Shown here: piece by piece, positions 21,129 to 34,907 of the stretch
How the letters are laid out: each line of letters starts with the position of its first letter
Numbering within the stretch: position 1 is the stretch's first letter
NCBI GenBank assembly: GCA_020746105.1
Contig: CM036618.1
Location: forward strand, 10,486,501 to 10,550,500
Length of the DNA: 64,000 nucleotides
Direction of reading: 5' to 3'
From: Trogon surrucura
Lineage: Eukaryota; Chordata; Aves; Trogoniformes; Trogonidae
The notes under the pieces: generated by a model
Seen by the model: the letters and a program-made list of their open reading frames with translations, nothing else
The model's database searches: none
What the model was told of the DNA's origin: nothing
Made by a program: the position numbers and the translations under genes

Positions 21129-23600
21129 GCTATTATGCCATTAGAGATAATGCGAAGCTTTGAATTGAAACACCGTAGACACCAGTGATGCACGACAACC
21201 TTTCTAGACAATGAACTGCCACCGTACGATGGGATCTGCTCAGTCACACCAGCCCTTGCTGAGAGGAGATAATCATTTCTGCAGAGAACAGTGTCAAGCT
21301 GTAAAAACTTCCCCAGCTATGGAGCTGAAGGAGCGGTTCTTTTCTCAGAGGAGAAGATGAAAATATATACGTCAAGAGTGTAAAAATTCTGTATATGACC
21401 TAAATACCCTTTGAAACAGTTCTTGCTGCAGTGCAAGTCCCATAACACCTTGGATGGGGAAATGGGGGGACTCTGTGAATTACTTGCATTTTGGAGCACA
21501 GGAACTTGGGGGCAAAGGTGCTGTCCTGACTTTCTCATTGCAGATCGCAGAATGGCTGCACGCTCTGTGGGACTGGGTACATGAATTCGTGGCCAACTAA
21601 GTCTTACAGCAAATGATTGCTATTTAAATCTTTTAAATCTTTTATGAAAGATGCAGAAGACAAGCAGACAAAGTGTTTGTTATGTAAAGTATTCAAGGAG
21701 ACTTTAATTTTAACAGCATCCATTATTTCCCTTTCTTTTAGCTGCAGAGCATTTTTATGAGGGAAATTCCCCAGTTGATAGTGTCTTTTTATACAGTATT
21801 AAGATGATATTAACTCCCTCTTTGGGAGAGAAAGAGAAAATAAAAAGTTGCTGAGATGGCTGGATCTGTATTTGTTGTCTGTTTTATTGGAATCTGGGCC
21901 TATTCCCTCGAAAATAAAACATGACAAGTGCCATACACACAGGGACTGGGGAAAATAGCCAAGAGAGTGAAAAAAAAAGCTTCTGTTTCTAGTGTTGACT
22001 CTGATTTGTAACCTTGCAGCTGGAGAAATACAAGGACAGCACATAGTCTTATCAGCTGCTCCAAGACCTGGCAAGATTGAACCAATGTTTAAGACATTAC
22101 TATTAGCTGCCTTTTCGGTTAACGATGACCAAAAAAAAAGGAAAAGAGAAAACCAAGAATAAATAAAGAAGTTTGACCAAGTTAAGCCACATTCTATTTG
22201 AAGAGATAAATAAAAGCAGAGACATGGAGGGAAAGGAAATATGAGGAAGAGGTTGAGAGTTACAGCAAGGGCACAAGTCTCATGCTGTAACCAGCTTTCA
22301 GGACTCAGCTAAAGCTGAGGGTGGAAACCCTGTCACTGCACTCTTCTTCTGTGTCTCTCTTGTCTACTCAGCCCATCTCTGCTTCTCTGATTTCTCAAGA
22401 TCAGCATTTAAATCCAAAGGTGTTACCACAAATTCTGAGCTCCTGAGGTACAGTAAGCCTGGCAACTGAAATGAAATATGTTACTCCTTTCTGCTTTGTT
22501 TTCGTCCCAGCAGTACTGTCAAACTATCACTGCCAAGTATGGCAACTGGCATAATATCCCATCTTCTCATCTCATGTTGATCTGCTAAAATTATTATTGA
22601 CTTGCCATTGTTGTTTCATTGCTTTCTCATCCTTGCTCTTCTTCATAATATCAGAATCATCATCCAAGGTACCAGGTCTCCTTATTTGGACTGATTTTTT
22701 ATTTACATGTAGCCTTTACTTACTTTCAGAAACAATAACACGCTGCATTGGTCTTTTGCTGTCTTGAATAACAGAGATCATAGATTTCTTGCTGCAGCCT
22801 GACTGAAATAACCGTTCCAATATTTTGTCCATTCAGTCCTGGTATAGTGCACCAAAGATCTGCTTCCAAGCGAACTGTGGAGTACTTTATGCATCCTCTG
22901 AAGCACTCTTGCAGTTGCTATGGGGAGAAACTGCCAGAGAACTTCACATTTATCTTACTTACAAGAAGACCTCAATGAAAATAAGATATCTGTATTTGAT
23001 CCACATCTGCACAAATCGTGCAAGGTCTGCCAGGACCTGTCTGTGAACTGTTTGGGTTGAGCTTTGTCTTTGCTCTTGCACATCCTGAGCACATCGAGCA
23101 CACGGGTGTCTGCAGGAGTGGAGGGGGCAAAACATCCTTGGTTGGCAACTGAGTGTGGCCTGGAGGTCTTAGTCCATCTTTGGGGGGCAAATGTCATGTG
23201 TTTACATTTGAGAACAGGAAGTTACTTCAAACTCAACATCAATGAAGTATTTCTGTATGTTACAGCAAGTCAGTTTCCTTGGATTATTGCCCATATCTTT
23301 ATTATTACCCCCTCCTATTCTTCTACCACTCCCACCACATTCCATTTGTGCCCAATCCTTAAGGGAGAAAGATAATTTTCTGCTAATTCTGGGTAAGGGT
23401 GAGCATCTTACTGGGGAGGGCATCCCCAAGTGACATGAGGAAAAGCCTAAGACATGGCAGTAAGACCTGACTCTGGGTTCAGGTAAGCCAGAGAAAAGTT
23501 ACAAGGTAAAGAAAAGCATTGGCAGTGTGCTTTGCATTGCCCTTGACAATGGCCAAGTGGTGTAGTTATCTGCTTTCTTTGTGGTGGACACCTGTTTTCT
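21129..23600. other. Unique DNA, nothing recognised
   Basis: Mixed composition with several short open frames (up to 103 codons at 23064-23375). None has a known domain or convincing splice context. Confidence 0.4.
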
Positions 23601-23734
23601 TAAGACCAGGCTGGATGGGGCCCTGAGCAGCCTGATCTAGTCGGAGGTGTCCCTGCCCATGGCAGGGGTGTTGGAACTAGCTAATATTTAAGGTCCCTTC
23701 CAACCTTGACAATTCTATGATTCTATGATTCTAT
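23601..23734 (+). mobile_element. CR1 LINE 3' end fragment (copy 5)
   Basis: Typical CR1 3' untranslated text in sense orientation: AGACCAGGCTGGATGGGGCC, CTGAGCAGCCTGATCTAG, TGCCCATGGCAGGGGTGTTGG, AAGGTCCCTTCCAACC. It closes with three ATTCTATG-type tail units. Only the last 134 bases or so are present. Confidence 0.95.
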
Positions 23735-24187
23735 CTTCCCTTTGCTTGTGACAAACAGCGTGACTTAACATGGTGATGAGGAGACCACAAGGTGGGAGAG
23801 TGCAAGTGTCTACAACAGGAGACGACAAGGCAGTCTGTCTCACCTGATTCATGTCATCCTTCAACAGAGCTGCATTTAATTTATATCCCTGAAGAATGTA
23901 TTTCTGAGGAAAGGAAACCGTGGAGGACAGCCACAGAACTCATGGGACTCTAGACCCTGATTTGTACAGTGCTATCCAACAGTATAATGTCAAATTTATT
24001 TATTTAAAATAAAATCCCAAACCCACAAACCATAAAAATACAAAAACAAAAAAAAAAGTACAAAACCCCCCACAAAACAGCAAACCTCTACCTCAAAGAA
24101 TCTATGTCAGGCATGTAAATCGTAGAGAGGAAGTTAGACAGTCTCGTGTATAACATGACTTGGCTAATTCCAGATAGATGAATGTAT
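23735..24187. other. Unique DNA with an A-rich stretch
   Basis: An A/C-rich low-complexity stretch spans about 24003-24090. No gene is seen. It lies between two CR1 fragments in opposite orientation. Confidence 0.45.
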
Positions 24188-24355
24188 CATAGAACTATAG
24201 AATCACAGAATCATAGAACCACAGAATCACAGAATGGTTTGGGTTGGAAGAGACATTAAAGATCATCTAGTTCCAACCCTCTGGGCAGGGACACCTTCCA
24301 TGAGACCAGGTTGCTCAAAGCATCATCCAACCCGGCCTTGAACACTGCCAAGGAT
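24188..24355 (-). mobile_element. CR1 LINE 3' end fragment (copy 6)
   Basis: It starts with about six complement tail units (CATAGAACTATAGAATCACAG). The 3' untranslated text follows in complement: GTTTGGGTTGGAAGAGAC, GATCATCTAGTTCCAACC, GCAGGGACACCTTCC, CCAGGTTGCTC, CCGGCCTTGAACACTG. Homology stops near 24355. It points towards copy 5, 450 bases away, in inverted orientation. Confidence 0.94.
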
Positions 24356-27300
24356 GAAACAGATGTACGATGTATACACCATTCTTCTGAGGTGTCACAG
24401 CCTACTGACTTCAGAGATAGGCTTAGGCAGCTCAGATGCCTTGTTTGGAGATACTTGACTGATTTACAGGGAAACCGGAGTCTCGTGGATAGAGCAGCTC
24501 TCATTCTTCTTTTAAGCAGATCTTCAAAGAGCCGCCAGTTTGTCTCCACCATTCTTAGGGATATATATTTCACATAGTAAATATTTTCTCTGAAAATGCA
24601 AACTTGTTAGAAGATTCAGATGGTTGCGTGTTTTTTCCTATTTAATTTAGGTATTTCTGATAAGTAAGACTTTTAATATCTTTACCTTTCTTGCTTGTTC
24701 AAAAGACAGCAATCGTGATTCAAGATGAGACTGTCATCACACAAAAATAGCCTGCTTTTCTTAGTACATTTAGCAGTTGTCTTCTCTCTTTCTAAGACCC
24801 ACTTGCCAATAAAACAAGACAAATTAAGTGAAAGTAGGATAGCAGTTCCTCGAGTGGATTTGGATCATGTGGTACATTTTGTGTTACTACAACTGACGTA
24901 TAAAACTGGGTGTTGAATGACTTTACTTCAGCATCTGTTTTAGAAAATGGAGTCCGTTAAAATGAATGGATCAAACACATTTATAGATTTCTAAGAAAAC
25001 TAAACAGAAATGTTATTCATGCAGTAATTGAAAAAAAATAATTCTGATTTGCCTTGTTTGTCAGACAGAAAATCAGTTGTAGTTGATAGTCGCAGAAAGA
25101 ACGGAGTCAAAAAAATAGGAGTCACATAAGAAAGAGGCAGTCACTGGAGGGAGGGAAGACTTATATGAGACCTCAGAACATATGAGCAATGACTGTTCCT
25201 CTCTCCTTTCTGTCTAACAGACGCAGTTTGAGGTGTTCTACCTCTTGTTACTCCTGTTTCTAAAACCACACAGGAAGGAGTTTCATCCTTTAGCAGGTTC
25301 TTTTAGTTTCTACTGGTTTTTAACATAAATCTAGAAATCATTTGTTATGTAAAAGAGCAAAACAAAATAAAAGTTAACAATATCACTTGTTGCACTGCGT
25401 ATTTCAACATTTACGTTTTTATTCTTCTTGACTGAATTTGGAAGGTTTGTTCAGGAAAAGATCATACAGTCATGTTCCTCAATTATTTAGAGTAATTCAG
25501 AAATATTTCTTAACAAATCTTCAGCTGTTGGGACTTGAACATACTACAAGAAGCTTTCCTCAATCTGTGAAGGTTTGCTGAACTGAAATTACTCATGGGG
25601 CCATGATCCAAGTCCTACTGAAGTCATGGAAGTCAGTCCAATTATTTCACTGCAGCTAGATCTGGTCCATAAGGCACTGACCACTTGACGTTGTTTTGCA
25701 AATGTTGAATCTCTCCTTATGTGCAAAGCATAATCAGTAAAGAGGAATTGGCTGTAATGGAGCTGAGGGATTACATAGTGTATGTATTCAGCACTTAATT
25801 AAACACATCATTCTATATTGCTATAAAGGATTTCCCACACCAAGTGTTGTTCACATTGCTCATAGGGGATTTAGGTTTTTGAAATCCCCCACAAAAACAC
25901 CCCACTTGTTCTATATACTGTATCTTGTAGTATTTGTCACTGTGTGTAGGAAGGGTAATTAACCTAAAGAACATTATATTTCACTGCCAAATGCTAAATG
26001 TCAGTATTATAAATTTCTTAATATAAACAACATGTTTAGAAACAGTACAACAGATAGAGATGGAGTATTCTTTGAAAAGGTATTTCACTAAGGGACTGGA
26101 TGGCCTAGGCAGTTTTTACAAGATATCTTAAAGTTATCTTTTTAAATTCTATAGTGTCTGACAAATCAGTAGTATCCAGCTGTGATGGGAGATAGTTGAG
26201 GACTTAATGTGGTAGATCTGACTGCACACAGTAGTCCTGTCTTCTCTTAGTCACACACTATTATTCATAAAGAGTCTAATTCCTTTCTGAATTCTATGTT
26301 CATGAAATGGTTGAAATATGCAAATTTTGACCAGTGAGACATTTCAGGATTTTTAACAAATATGTCCCAAGTTATAACAAAAAGATAATATTACATAGTT
26401 TTCAGTAATTTTGATTTTTATTGTGTGGTTTGGGGTTTTTTTGTCTGTTTAATTTAAAAAAAGAATTAGGATTCATTGATATTTTTCTCTAAAACCAACC
26501 TTGAACTTGACACTTTTCAGGTATTCCCAGTCTCTCTGTTGTTCCAAAAATGTTAACTGAACTTTCACAGATTGTAAGAGGTTTTGAAAAGTTAAATAGA
26601 GGTCAGTATTTTGTACTCATGGAACACTCCAGCTATAGGAAATCCACAGCTCAAACAGGGGTGTTTTGGACTCTGGACATGGCTGCCACAGAGTCAAGGG
26701 AGTAACTAGGGAACCAGCAAAGATACTTTGGACTTGAAGGCTCCCGACTCTGCAGAAGGATGATGAGAATCTCTGGAGTCCATTGACATCAAGTTTGGTG
26801 AACTAATCCCAGACATGTGGATTCTGAACTCTGCAATTCAACAGGAGCTAAACTGGGTCTTTCAGATTGTGGCAGGTCAGTTCTCTGAAAATGAAATTAA
26901 TTAGAAATTCTTTTCAGAGAGAAAATGTCCAGGCAACTCTGATTTGTTTGCCCTTTCCTATTATGTGGTCTTTATTATTTTCATAGGATTAGGAGCATAA
27001 ACTTGATTCTGCATAGTAGTACCAGAATCAAGTCTAAAGTAATTTTGTGGCCACTAAAACTGGCCTTTGCACTTAGGCAGACCTTGCCTTGTTTTCCGAT
27101 AGAAACCTTATCAGAATTCAATTATTAAAGTATAGATGTTTTTTTCTGAAAACATCTTTCATTCTGGCTGAGCAATTCTGACTTCATGCCCAGTATCTCA
27201 GAGCGCTTTACCTGGACAGCAAAGAACTCACAGCAAATAAAGATGACAAAGAAGAGGTGAAGAAAAGAATAAAATAAAGAAGGAAGTATAAGCACAGAAG

Positions 27301-29021
27301 AACAAGCAAGGTTCTGAAGTAAATGGATACATCTACATAGAGGTAGTTTCAGACTCATTCTCAAAATCTCTGATGGAAGATTAGCATTCTTTCCCAAGTC
27401 TGATACTTTAATTAAATCCTCTGCCTTCTGGTTTTGAACTCTTGAACCTAAAAGGAACAACAAAAAGAATACCCATAAAGATGAGGGCTAACTATGTCCC
27501 TCCGCACTCAATGTACATTTTTCCGGTAGCTCTTACAGGAGTAGTTCTAGGCTTATGACTGCTTACTCTACAAACTCTTGTTTCTATAGTCCCATGCAAT
27601 TTTTGAGAGGCATTCTTAAGTCACAAGTCACCATATTTTCCCTTCAACAGCAACATAGCACGAAAAACAATAAACCTGACTTGGCAGTGATCGCTTTAAA
27701 AGAAAGGTACAGTCAAGAGCTTGGGCTTGTATTTTGCTTTCTTTTATTAATTTTGCTTCTTCTATTAAAATTCTCACTGCAGTCAGGATTTTGAAAATGA
27801 GCAGCCTGGCTACTGACAACACATGCATTTATTACTGTGACTTTTCCATGGAAAAAATGCAGGTGCATTGTTTCATACTTATTCATCTGGAGAAGAGGCT
27901 CTTCTCAGCATCGTGACAATTATTTAAGAGATGAAAATAAGTAAGTAGTTCGTCTCGGTTTTCCAACTGCCAGTTTTCTTCATTTTCTTTTTCTCCTTGC
28001 AGAAAGTGAAAGTGTTCAATATGGCTTCCAGTTCAGAAAAAGCATGGAAGAAACCACTAAAAAAATCCTCTTTCCAAGTTTGAAAAACGTATAGAATTGT
28101 GGACACAAACTTGTCATGCAACATTCTTGTCACTGTTACAGAATTTTCACATAAAAGATGCCCTAAAGCACATTTCATGTTGATACTGCTATAAGCAAAT
28201 ATCATGCAGCATTACCAACTGATTTACAAAGGTTTTAAACAGATATTCCTGAAATCAGATATTTTTATTACAGAGATAATAGAGCAGAGAACACCATAAT
28301 GAAAGACAGAGCTTTCCACTTTTATTAGTTGCAAAACATTTTCAGAAAAAAATGTACATTTCAAATGAATTTTAAAATACAGTGCAAAAATAAAAAAGAG
28401 TAATGAACTCTTTCATTTAAATGTTAGTTGAATATCTATGAAAAGGATCTGTAATTCTCAATGATGTATTCTGAGTAAATTTTGCCATTGAAAGTTAAAC
28501 AATATCTACACAATGATAAAATCTTGTGGTCCTCCCTGAACTGTTACATTGCAAAGGTTCCCATTGGCAAAACTTCTTGCCCAAGTGCCCCCTTATTTAC
28601 TCACTGATAATGCAGAATTAAACATTTATAAAAAAGGTAAAACATTACTTTTTGCAAAATCCATTATTTGTAAAAGACACCAGGAAAAATAAGGAAAAAA
28701 AAATAACTTCGACTGAGGAAAGTACCGTGCTCCTCTGGGAGATTTTAGCGTAACAAGTATGCACAAGTGCATAAACGCCCAGATATTTGATGTTCACATG
28801 TACTTTCCAGTGATTCTATCAAAATCTAACTCCTTGTTGATGAAGGAACACAGAAGTTTGTATAGCCACAAAGAAGTAATCTTCTCTGTAATTTCCTTCT
28901 TCTTAAAGAAAATTAAAACATATTTCAGCACAGAATCAGTTCCTTGTTGTTAAGAGCTAACAACATGTGTTTCAATTGTCCCCTTAGTGCAATTAATACA
29001 CCTCACAATAAATCACACACT
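24356..29021. other. Unique AT-rich DNA, nothing firmly recognised
   Basis: No exon, RNA gene or transposon is supported. A short TGATCCAAGTCCTACTGAAG block at 25604-25630 resembles one at 56191-56220. A 112-codon open frame at 27125-27463 (minus) has no recognisable domain. Confidence 0.4.
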
Positions 29022-29172
29022 CACAGAATCACAGATTCACAGAATGCTCGGGGTTGGAAGAGGCCTCAGAAGATCATCTAGTCCGACCCCCCTGCCAGAG
29101 CAGGATCACCTACAGTAGGTCACACAGGAACACGTCCAGGTGGGTTTTGAGTGTCTCCAGAGAAGAAGAACT
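29022..29172 (-). mobile_element. CR1 LINE 3' end fragment (copy 7)
   Basis: Complement tail units (CACAGAATCACAGATTCAC) are followed by CR1 3' text: GGGGTTGGAAGAGGCC, GATCATCTAGTCCGACC, CTGCCAGAGCAGGATCACC, CACACAGGAACACGTCCAGG, GTGTCTCCAGAGAAG. This wording matches copy 9 (37.9 kb) better than the other copies, so it belongs to the same subfamily. It ends abruptly at about 29172, where the LTR-like block begins. Confidence 0.95.
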
Positions 29173-29177
29173 ATTAG

Positions 29178-29683
29178 TGAGAGAAAAAAAAGAACTGGCC
29201 TTGCCATAGATAGCCTCTTATTAAGACTGGAAAGAGAGAGAAAGGAAAATGATAGGAAAAGAAAGAACACCACCCTCGAATCCCACGACAACCATGGCAC
29301 AGGCAGCAACCTTGTTGTGGCAGGCGAAAAAGTTCCCTATCTGCCTGCAGTTATCACCTTTTATACAGTCAAGTTCTGGCCCCATCGTGTTGTTTACCCT
29401 GTTTTGGAAAATTACCAGGAACGGATCTGGGAGATGGTGGGAGCTTCTGAGCGGATCACCCCTCCCTCTCCTGGCTTGACTTCTTCATTCTTGCAGCCAC
29501 AGCTCCAAGCCCTGCCTGTCCCCATACGTCCCCCAGCGCACAGATGGGGCAGCGGGCTCAGCAAAGTGCTGAGTCAGCTCCACACCAACACGGACCGGTG
29601 CCAGGCAGGTGGCTCTGGCCTGTTTAGGTTCAGAAGAGGTCCAGATTTCTTGAGACATTTGTTTAGCAATCCCTCACACTGCA
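29178..29683 (-). mobile_element. Probable solo LTR (fossil), family unknown
   Basis: This block is clearly more GC-rich than its flanks. Read on the minus strand it has an LTR layout. A GC-rich U3-like part lies at 29683-29370. A TATA box (CTGTATAAAAGG) sits at about 29357-29368. About 135 bases later there is an AATAAG-type polyadenylation signal near 29216-29225. A purine-rich end in a TG/CA context lies near 29178. No coding sequence adjoins it. The ends are approximate and no target duplication is clear. A 194-codon plus-strand open frame across it is antisense and has no known domain, so it is not a gene. It could also be a host promoter, since GC-rich DNA with a TATA box is not unique to LTRs. 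Confidence 0.4.
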
Positions 29684-32289
29684 TAAAAATAACCAACTGG
29701 ATCATAGATTTCCGATCCCCTTAATGATCAGTGGTTATCTCTGGAAATCACTCAGGAGTTTGCTCACAGAACATTCACGTTTCGTTTTCACGGTTTATGG
29801 GAAGGCTTGGATGCCCACAGCACATATCGCAGACGTCAGCAAGAAGCGGCATGTAGTTCCCGATATGGTATATTGTCCTCTAAGGAAACAAATAAGAGAT
29901 TTTGAAATGTGTGCTGTGTAAATAAGCCTATCTTCTAAAAGCTTTGAGCCTACAATTGTAGTTCTGACTTTTTTTCTTACATAATACCTTACAAAATATG
30001 ACAAGAGGGAATTTTTTTCCTTCAAATTAGAAAAGCCAGGTACTCATAAGTACCTGTGTAACTTTGCTTATACAAGTGAAACTTCTGGAATTTTTCATAG
30101 GCCTAAGTTACCATAATAATGAATTAAAAGCAAAGAAAGTGAGTATTAATACATTTCCATCCTGAGGGTGACCCATTTATCAAAGAGAGTTATCCTGGGT
30201 ACATAGGTCACTGCGAAATCCCTTTCCATTTTATTGCCCTTATATATTGAAATTTCTTTTCATCGTAAGTAGACTTAATAAGAACAAAGTTATACATCTA
30301 CTTACATGCTTTGTAAAACTGAGGACCTCTTCACTCCCTATTTAACCTGAAAGTAATTCAGGCAAATTTGAAACACTTAGAAAAACTGGAATCAACACGG
30401 TTCTTTACTTTCACACTGTATAAATTTGTGCTGGAACATGGGCATTGACATTTCATTCTTAGCTGTTGTCACACAATACTGCATAGCAGATCAAACGTAG
30501 CAATTAAAAATGTTTTGAAACTGCAACTCCTACTCCATAAATTACCACAGCCTTTTGGTACAGAATAACCAAGTCAAATTCCCGATTGTGCTTAAACCAT
30601 TCACAGCTTCAGCCGATGTCCTGCAGTGTCTTTTCCAAAGGTCACACCACAGTTTTCGATTCACACATTTGATTAAAAATATAAGAATCACAGTGTCCTG
30701 GGAAATGATCTGCAGTAAAAATAGATCAAACTACCTGCTGTTTCCAGAATAAACCAGGTTACTGTTTCTTTTCCCCATTCAGCATTGCAGAAAGAGTAGG
30801 TTGTACGCATGTCTGCAGAAATCATACTGCTAAACCAGAAAATTGTGTGTGAGGGGTTTTTTTTAATGATTTTTTAAATGATTTTAAAAAATATTTCTTT
30901 TCAGAGTACAGCTTTTGTAACTGATAAATTATGCTGAGTTTAAAACATAGTTAAGGAACAACAAGGGACAGAAAAATAAAATACTTAGATTGTCTAAGAA
31001 ATAAGCTTTCCTCTCATTCTTCAACTGCTGCAACACACTTTTCCACAACTGCTTTCAGACCATTTTGTCATAACTTTCCTTATATTAATGAACATCATCC
31101 CTGAAATATTATTTGTGTTTAAAGAAGTTACTATAGAAGAGATTACGCAGAGAGAGTCTATATGTTGTCTTTTTTTCCTTCAAGATCACTTCCTTCAGTA
31201 TGTGTGGTAGGGTAACTAAATGTCTGCTCCTGTTATCAATAATTCTAATACTTTTGTGTCCAGCAACCAGAAATTTTGTAACAGCATTTGCAGCATATGG
31301 TGCAAAATCCTGGCCCAAAGTGAGCAGAGTACAGGAAAAAAATGCCATGGTGAAATACATCTCTGTCAAATTACAAATTCCTTTGAGAATTCCTTTCCAT
31401 TTTCAATTCGGGAACTTCATTTTATATCATGAGCTCAATTCATCTAATCTCATCCAATCTAAAGCAAAATTATGATATTGTCCAGAAAACACATTCACAT
31501 CAAACCAGATGACTATGACTATAAATTCAGCACTTTGTTGTCTTTTATGCTTGTTCTGCATTGTCCAAGGAGTGATTAATGCAGAATCTCCCAAAGAAGA
31601 GGTACTCAGATGAGAGAGTATGTGGGGTGAGGATGCATTTTCACGACCCAAAGGGTGGTCTGGGGAAGAATTTTCTTCCCAGAGGAAGATTTGGATAGAT
31701 TCAGATCTGGAAAATTCTGACTAGACTTTATCCAGACCCTGTAGTTACACAAAGAAAACCAGGGAACGTGGTCTTGAGAGAATTTTTAACAGACTGGTGA
31801 GCATTCTGAGTGGGAATGGGCCAAGTTTTAAGAGCAGATCTAACACATGTTCACTCAAATGTAAGCTGGATTAAAAACTGTTCCATTTTACTTACTCTAC
31901 TGTGAAATGACACTCTGGTTTATTAGCAATGCAGGTCTTGACTAAAATTTAGTACGATTTTTATCTTAAGAGTGCCTCTGTGGGGAACTTTACATTTCTT
32001 TGATGATTTTCATTATGGCTTTAGCTATATTTAAACTGATTTTGCATGTACATAGAACATTGCATTCTTCTTTTAAGCACAAAGCAAAGATGTTAGAACA
32101 GAATGAAATAGGTCTTTGTGAGCCCTCCCTGTGACTATATGCTTGGACTATTGGAAAAGAGAGTAGATCTATGCACAGGTAAACAAACAGTGGCTTTAAT
32201 CTAGTCAACCCTGCTTTTGGAAACACATATTACTGACTAATTTCTGCTTCCAGTGATAATTCGATCCCCTCAGTTACATGTATTGATTC
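29684..32289. other. Unique AT-rich DNA, nothing recognised
   Basis: No known repeat or exon is recognised. Short open frames only. Confidence 0.4.
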
Positions 32290-32520
32290 TGCTATGGGAT
32301 CTGTCAACATGGAGCTCCATAAAATCTCCTCCACCAGGCCTCCTTTTATCTGGTTTAGAGATGAAACACAGCCACATAATGAATATTATTAAGCTGATAG
32401 ACTAGACCTTAACACAATCATTTACATGGGTATTTGGTGAAGCAAATGTAGTGATTTACTCTAATGGCTCCATTAGTGTGCTGAACACTGGCAGAGTATG
32501 TACTGTCCCTTTCAGGATCT
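32290..32520. promoter_or_regulatory. Candidate conserved noncoding block with TAAT palindrome
   Basis: Non-repetitive AT-rich DNA with a near-perfect inverted repeat, CTAATGG-CT-CCATTAG, at 32461-32476. It presents two opposed TAATGG homeodomain-type sites. No repeat family matches. Function is inferred from the motif only. Confidence 0.2.
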
Positions 32521-34876
32521 CTGCCTCAGAAGAAAAACATCTTCAAGTATTGATATTCTAGTCTAAATAACCATACTTGTAAGTTATTCTACTAAAAAGT
32601 ACTTTTTCTGATCCCCATTAAATATATTTTCCTCGGTCAACATAAAATCTCAAATTGCAGTATTGGAAAAAGGAGCCTTGCAAGCCTCTACTTTTATATT
32701 GTCTCAACTTAAAAATAGCCACAGCAATCTTTTTTGCCACTTTATTTTCTGAAACTATACTGTATAACAACACTACATCGTTTTGATAGCTCACAATTGC
32801 AAGTCTGCTTTCCTGATCCAATTTCAGCTTGATATTTCTGCAATAGATCATATCACAAAAGCATTGCAGTCAGAGCAAAGATTTAGCATAGTTCCTATAT
32901 TTAAGGTTCTGTCAACAGATGTTGAAAATAAAAAGAAACTATTCTGAAAATAGAAATCATGGTAAATGGACATTTGTCTACGAAGACTGAAAGTATCGCT
33001 GGCTACCTGGCTTGCTCACAATTGCATGCATTATTGTCCTTGAACTGTAGCTGTAAATGCACTAGCATACAGTGATGCTGCCAGAGAAATAAATCAGTTT
33101 GAAAGTAACCTACTTCTTTCTTTCAAATTACCATTAATAACATTTTGCTTTTGCAAGATTAATGCACCTTAGCAGACAAAGATACAGTGAAACCAATTGT
33201 CTTGTCTGTGCTCCAGCTTTCAGTCATGTTGCTGTCTTTTTCTGCATTACTTATGTATGTATGTATTTCTAAGCAAATTTAGAGCTAGGATGTGCAGGAC
33301 AGAAGACAGGGCAGATACAGATGAAGCAGCAGTAGCAAAGTAGCTTGCTTAATACTTTTCTTCTAAGATAAAGGGAAATCTTTGTGATTAAGAGAATGTC
33401 TCTCTCCCAACTGAACACTAGAGCTAATAGATTTTTTTTTTTTCCCCTGAGAAAGAACAGAAAAATGCTAAATCCTATGGAGAATATCATCCTAAAACTT
33501 CATGGATTCAGTGTTTTCTCAATGATTAGGAGGATTTTCTAACAGTTCTCATTTCCTGTGTCCCACTACTGTCACTGTGCAGTCCAGGGGCACAGAGGCT
33601 TGTACCAAACAGCCAGGGCTCTGCTCCTGGGAAAGTCCCTTTAGTCAAGTAAAGCTCCAGTTCCTTCCCTCTTAAGATGAATCATGGAAACAGACATTTT
33701 CTCACACGGTTTCATGCCTTAATGTCAGAGTAACATTTATGAGCATTTTTCTATTTTTTTTTTGTCTCTGTCTACTCACCTTCTTGAAGTGCACAAACCT
33801 ATTTAAAAGAGCACCCATCTGTCTGAGGTCCAGATCAGCTTGTCCAGCCATCAGGGGTTACCTGTATCTCCACTGAGTTGGACTTCATGGAGTCTTAGGA
33901 GTTTTCAGCTCTGTTGAAGCATTTCAAGACTTCAGACTTCTTTGCATGAAATCAAGACTTTAGGACAAAATTCCTGGGACATGATCCTGTGATGGGATTC
34001 AGCTGAGCAAGTGTAGAGTGAGGATTCAGTCCTGAGTTAAGGACACCTAAATGAAGGTGTTTAGAGGCACACTTGGGACTTCATTTCTCCCTGTGTTTTA
34101 TGGAGAACTACTTAATAGATTGTGCGAGACACTGGGGTCACAGCTCAGTTGCGTAAAGTCGGACATGTGGTGATATCTGAAATGTCCTGTGGTGTACAAG
34201 ACATCCATATGCAATTAGCAGATACAACACAGAACCTGCTTAAGAGCCTCTGTAGGATCAGCCTACTGCAAGGAGGAACATACCAGCACAGACTGCAACA
34301 GGCACTGTCACATGAGCAACTGAGTTTGTATTATCTACTTTAGATTGAACTGAACTTGCCTCCATGCGCCAGTGGCTGTATTGATTAGCCTTCTGCTGAC
34401 TATAACTGAAGAACTGGACCCTTGCATGCTTGTATTCACCTACTGATAAGCACCTGTGTTTCCATGATGACCTACGTGCCTGCACATAGATTCCTGAATT
34501 TACATGTCTAAATTAGTGAGCTGACCCCATTGCTACAGCTAAGCACCCAAAGCTCTCTTTAAGATAACTGAGGACAGAGATGAACTTCTAAAGTTTACTA
34601 CATCACGTCTTAGTGTGGTAATTCAGAGCTTAGATGGGCCTACTTATCTCCATTGACTTCTAGGGAACTTTGGGTAAATCCAGGAGTGGGCATTTACACA
34701 GGAGTGATACGAGAAGAGGGATTCCATTTCTAAAACACAGACAGATCTGACATTTTATGCCCTTATCTTCAGGTGATGGCCCAGAAGAACAATAGACTTC
34801 TGTAAGCTCTGTACCAAATCTGGAAGCCACAGGTGAAGGACAAAATGGTTTCACTTTTTTCTCCCTAAATACCTTA

Positions 34877-34907
<31 letters not shown>

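Noticed and set aside
29140-29724. 194-codon plus-strand open frame
   Set aside because: It starts in a CR1 tail and runs antisense through an LTR-like GC-rich block; it has no domain.
34885-34907. T run as the A tail of a processed pseudogene on the minus strand
   Set aside because: No AATAAA and no gene-like sequence precede it on that strand.
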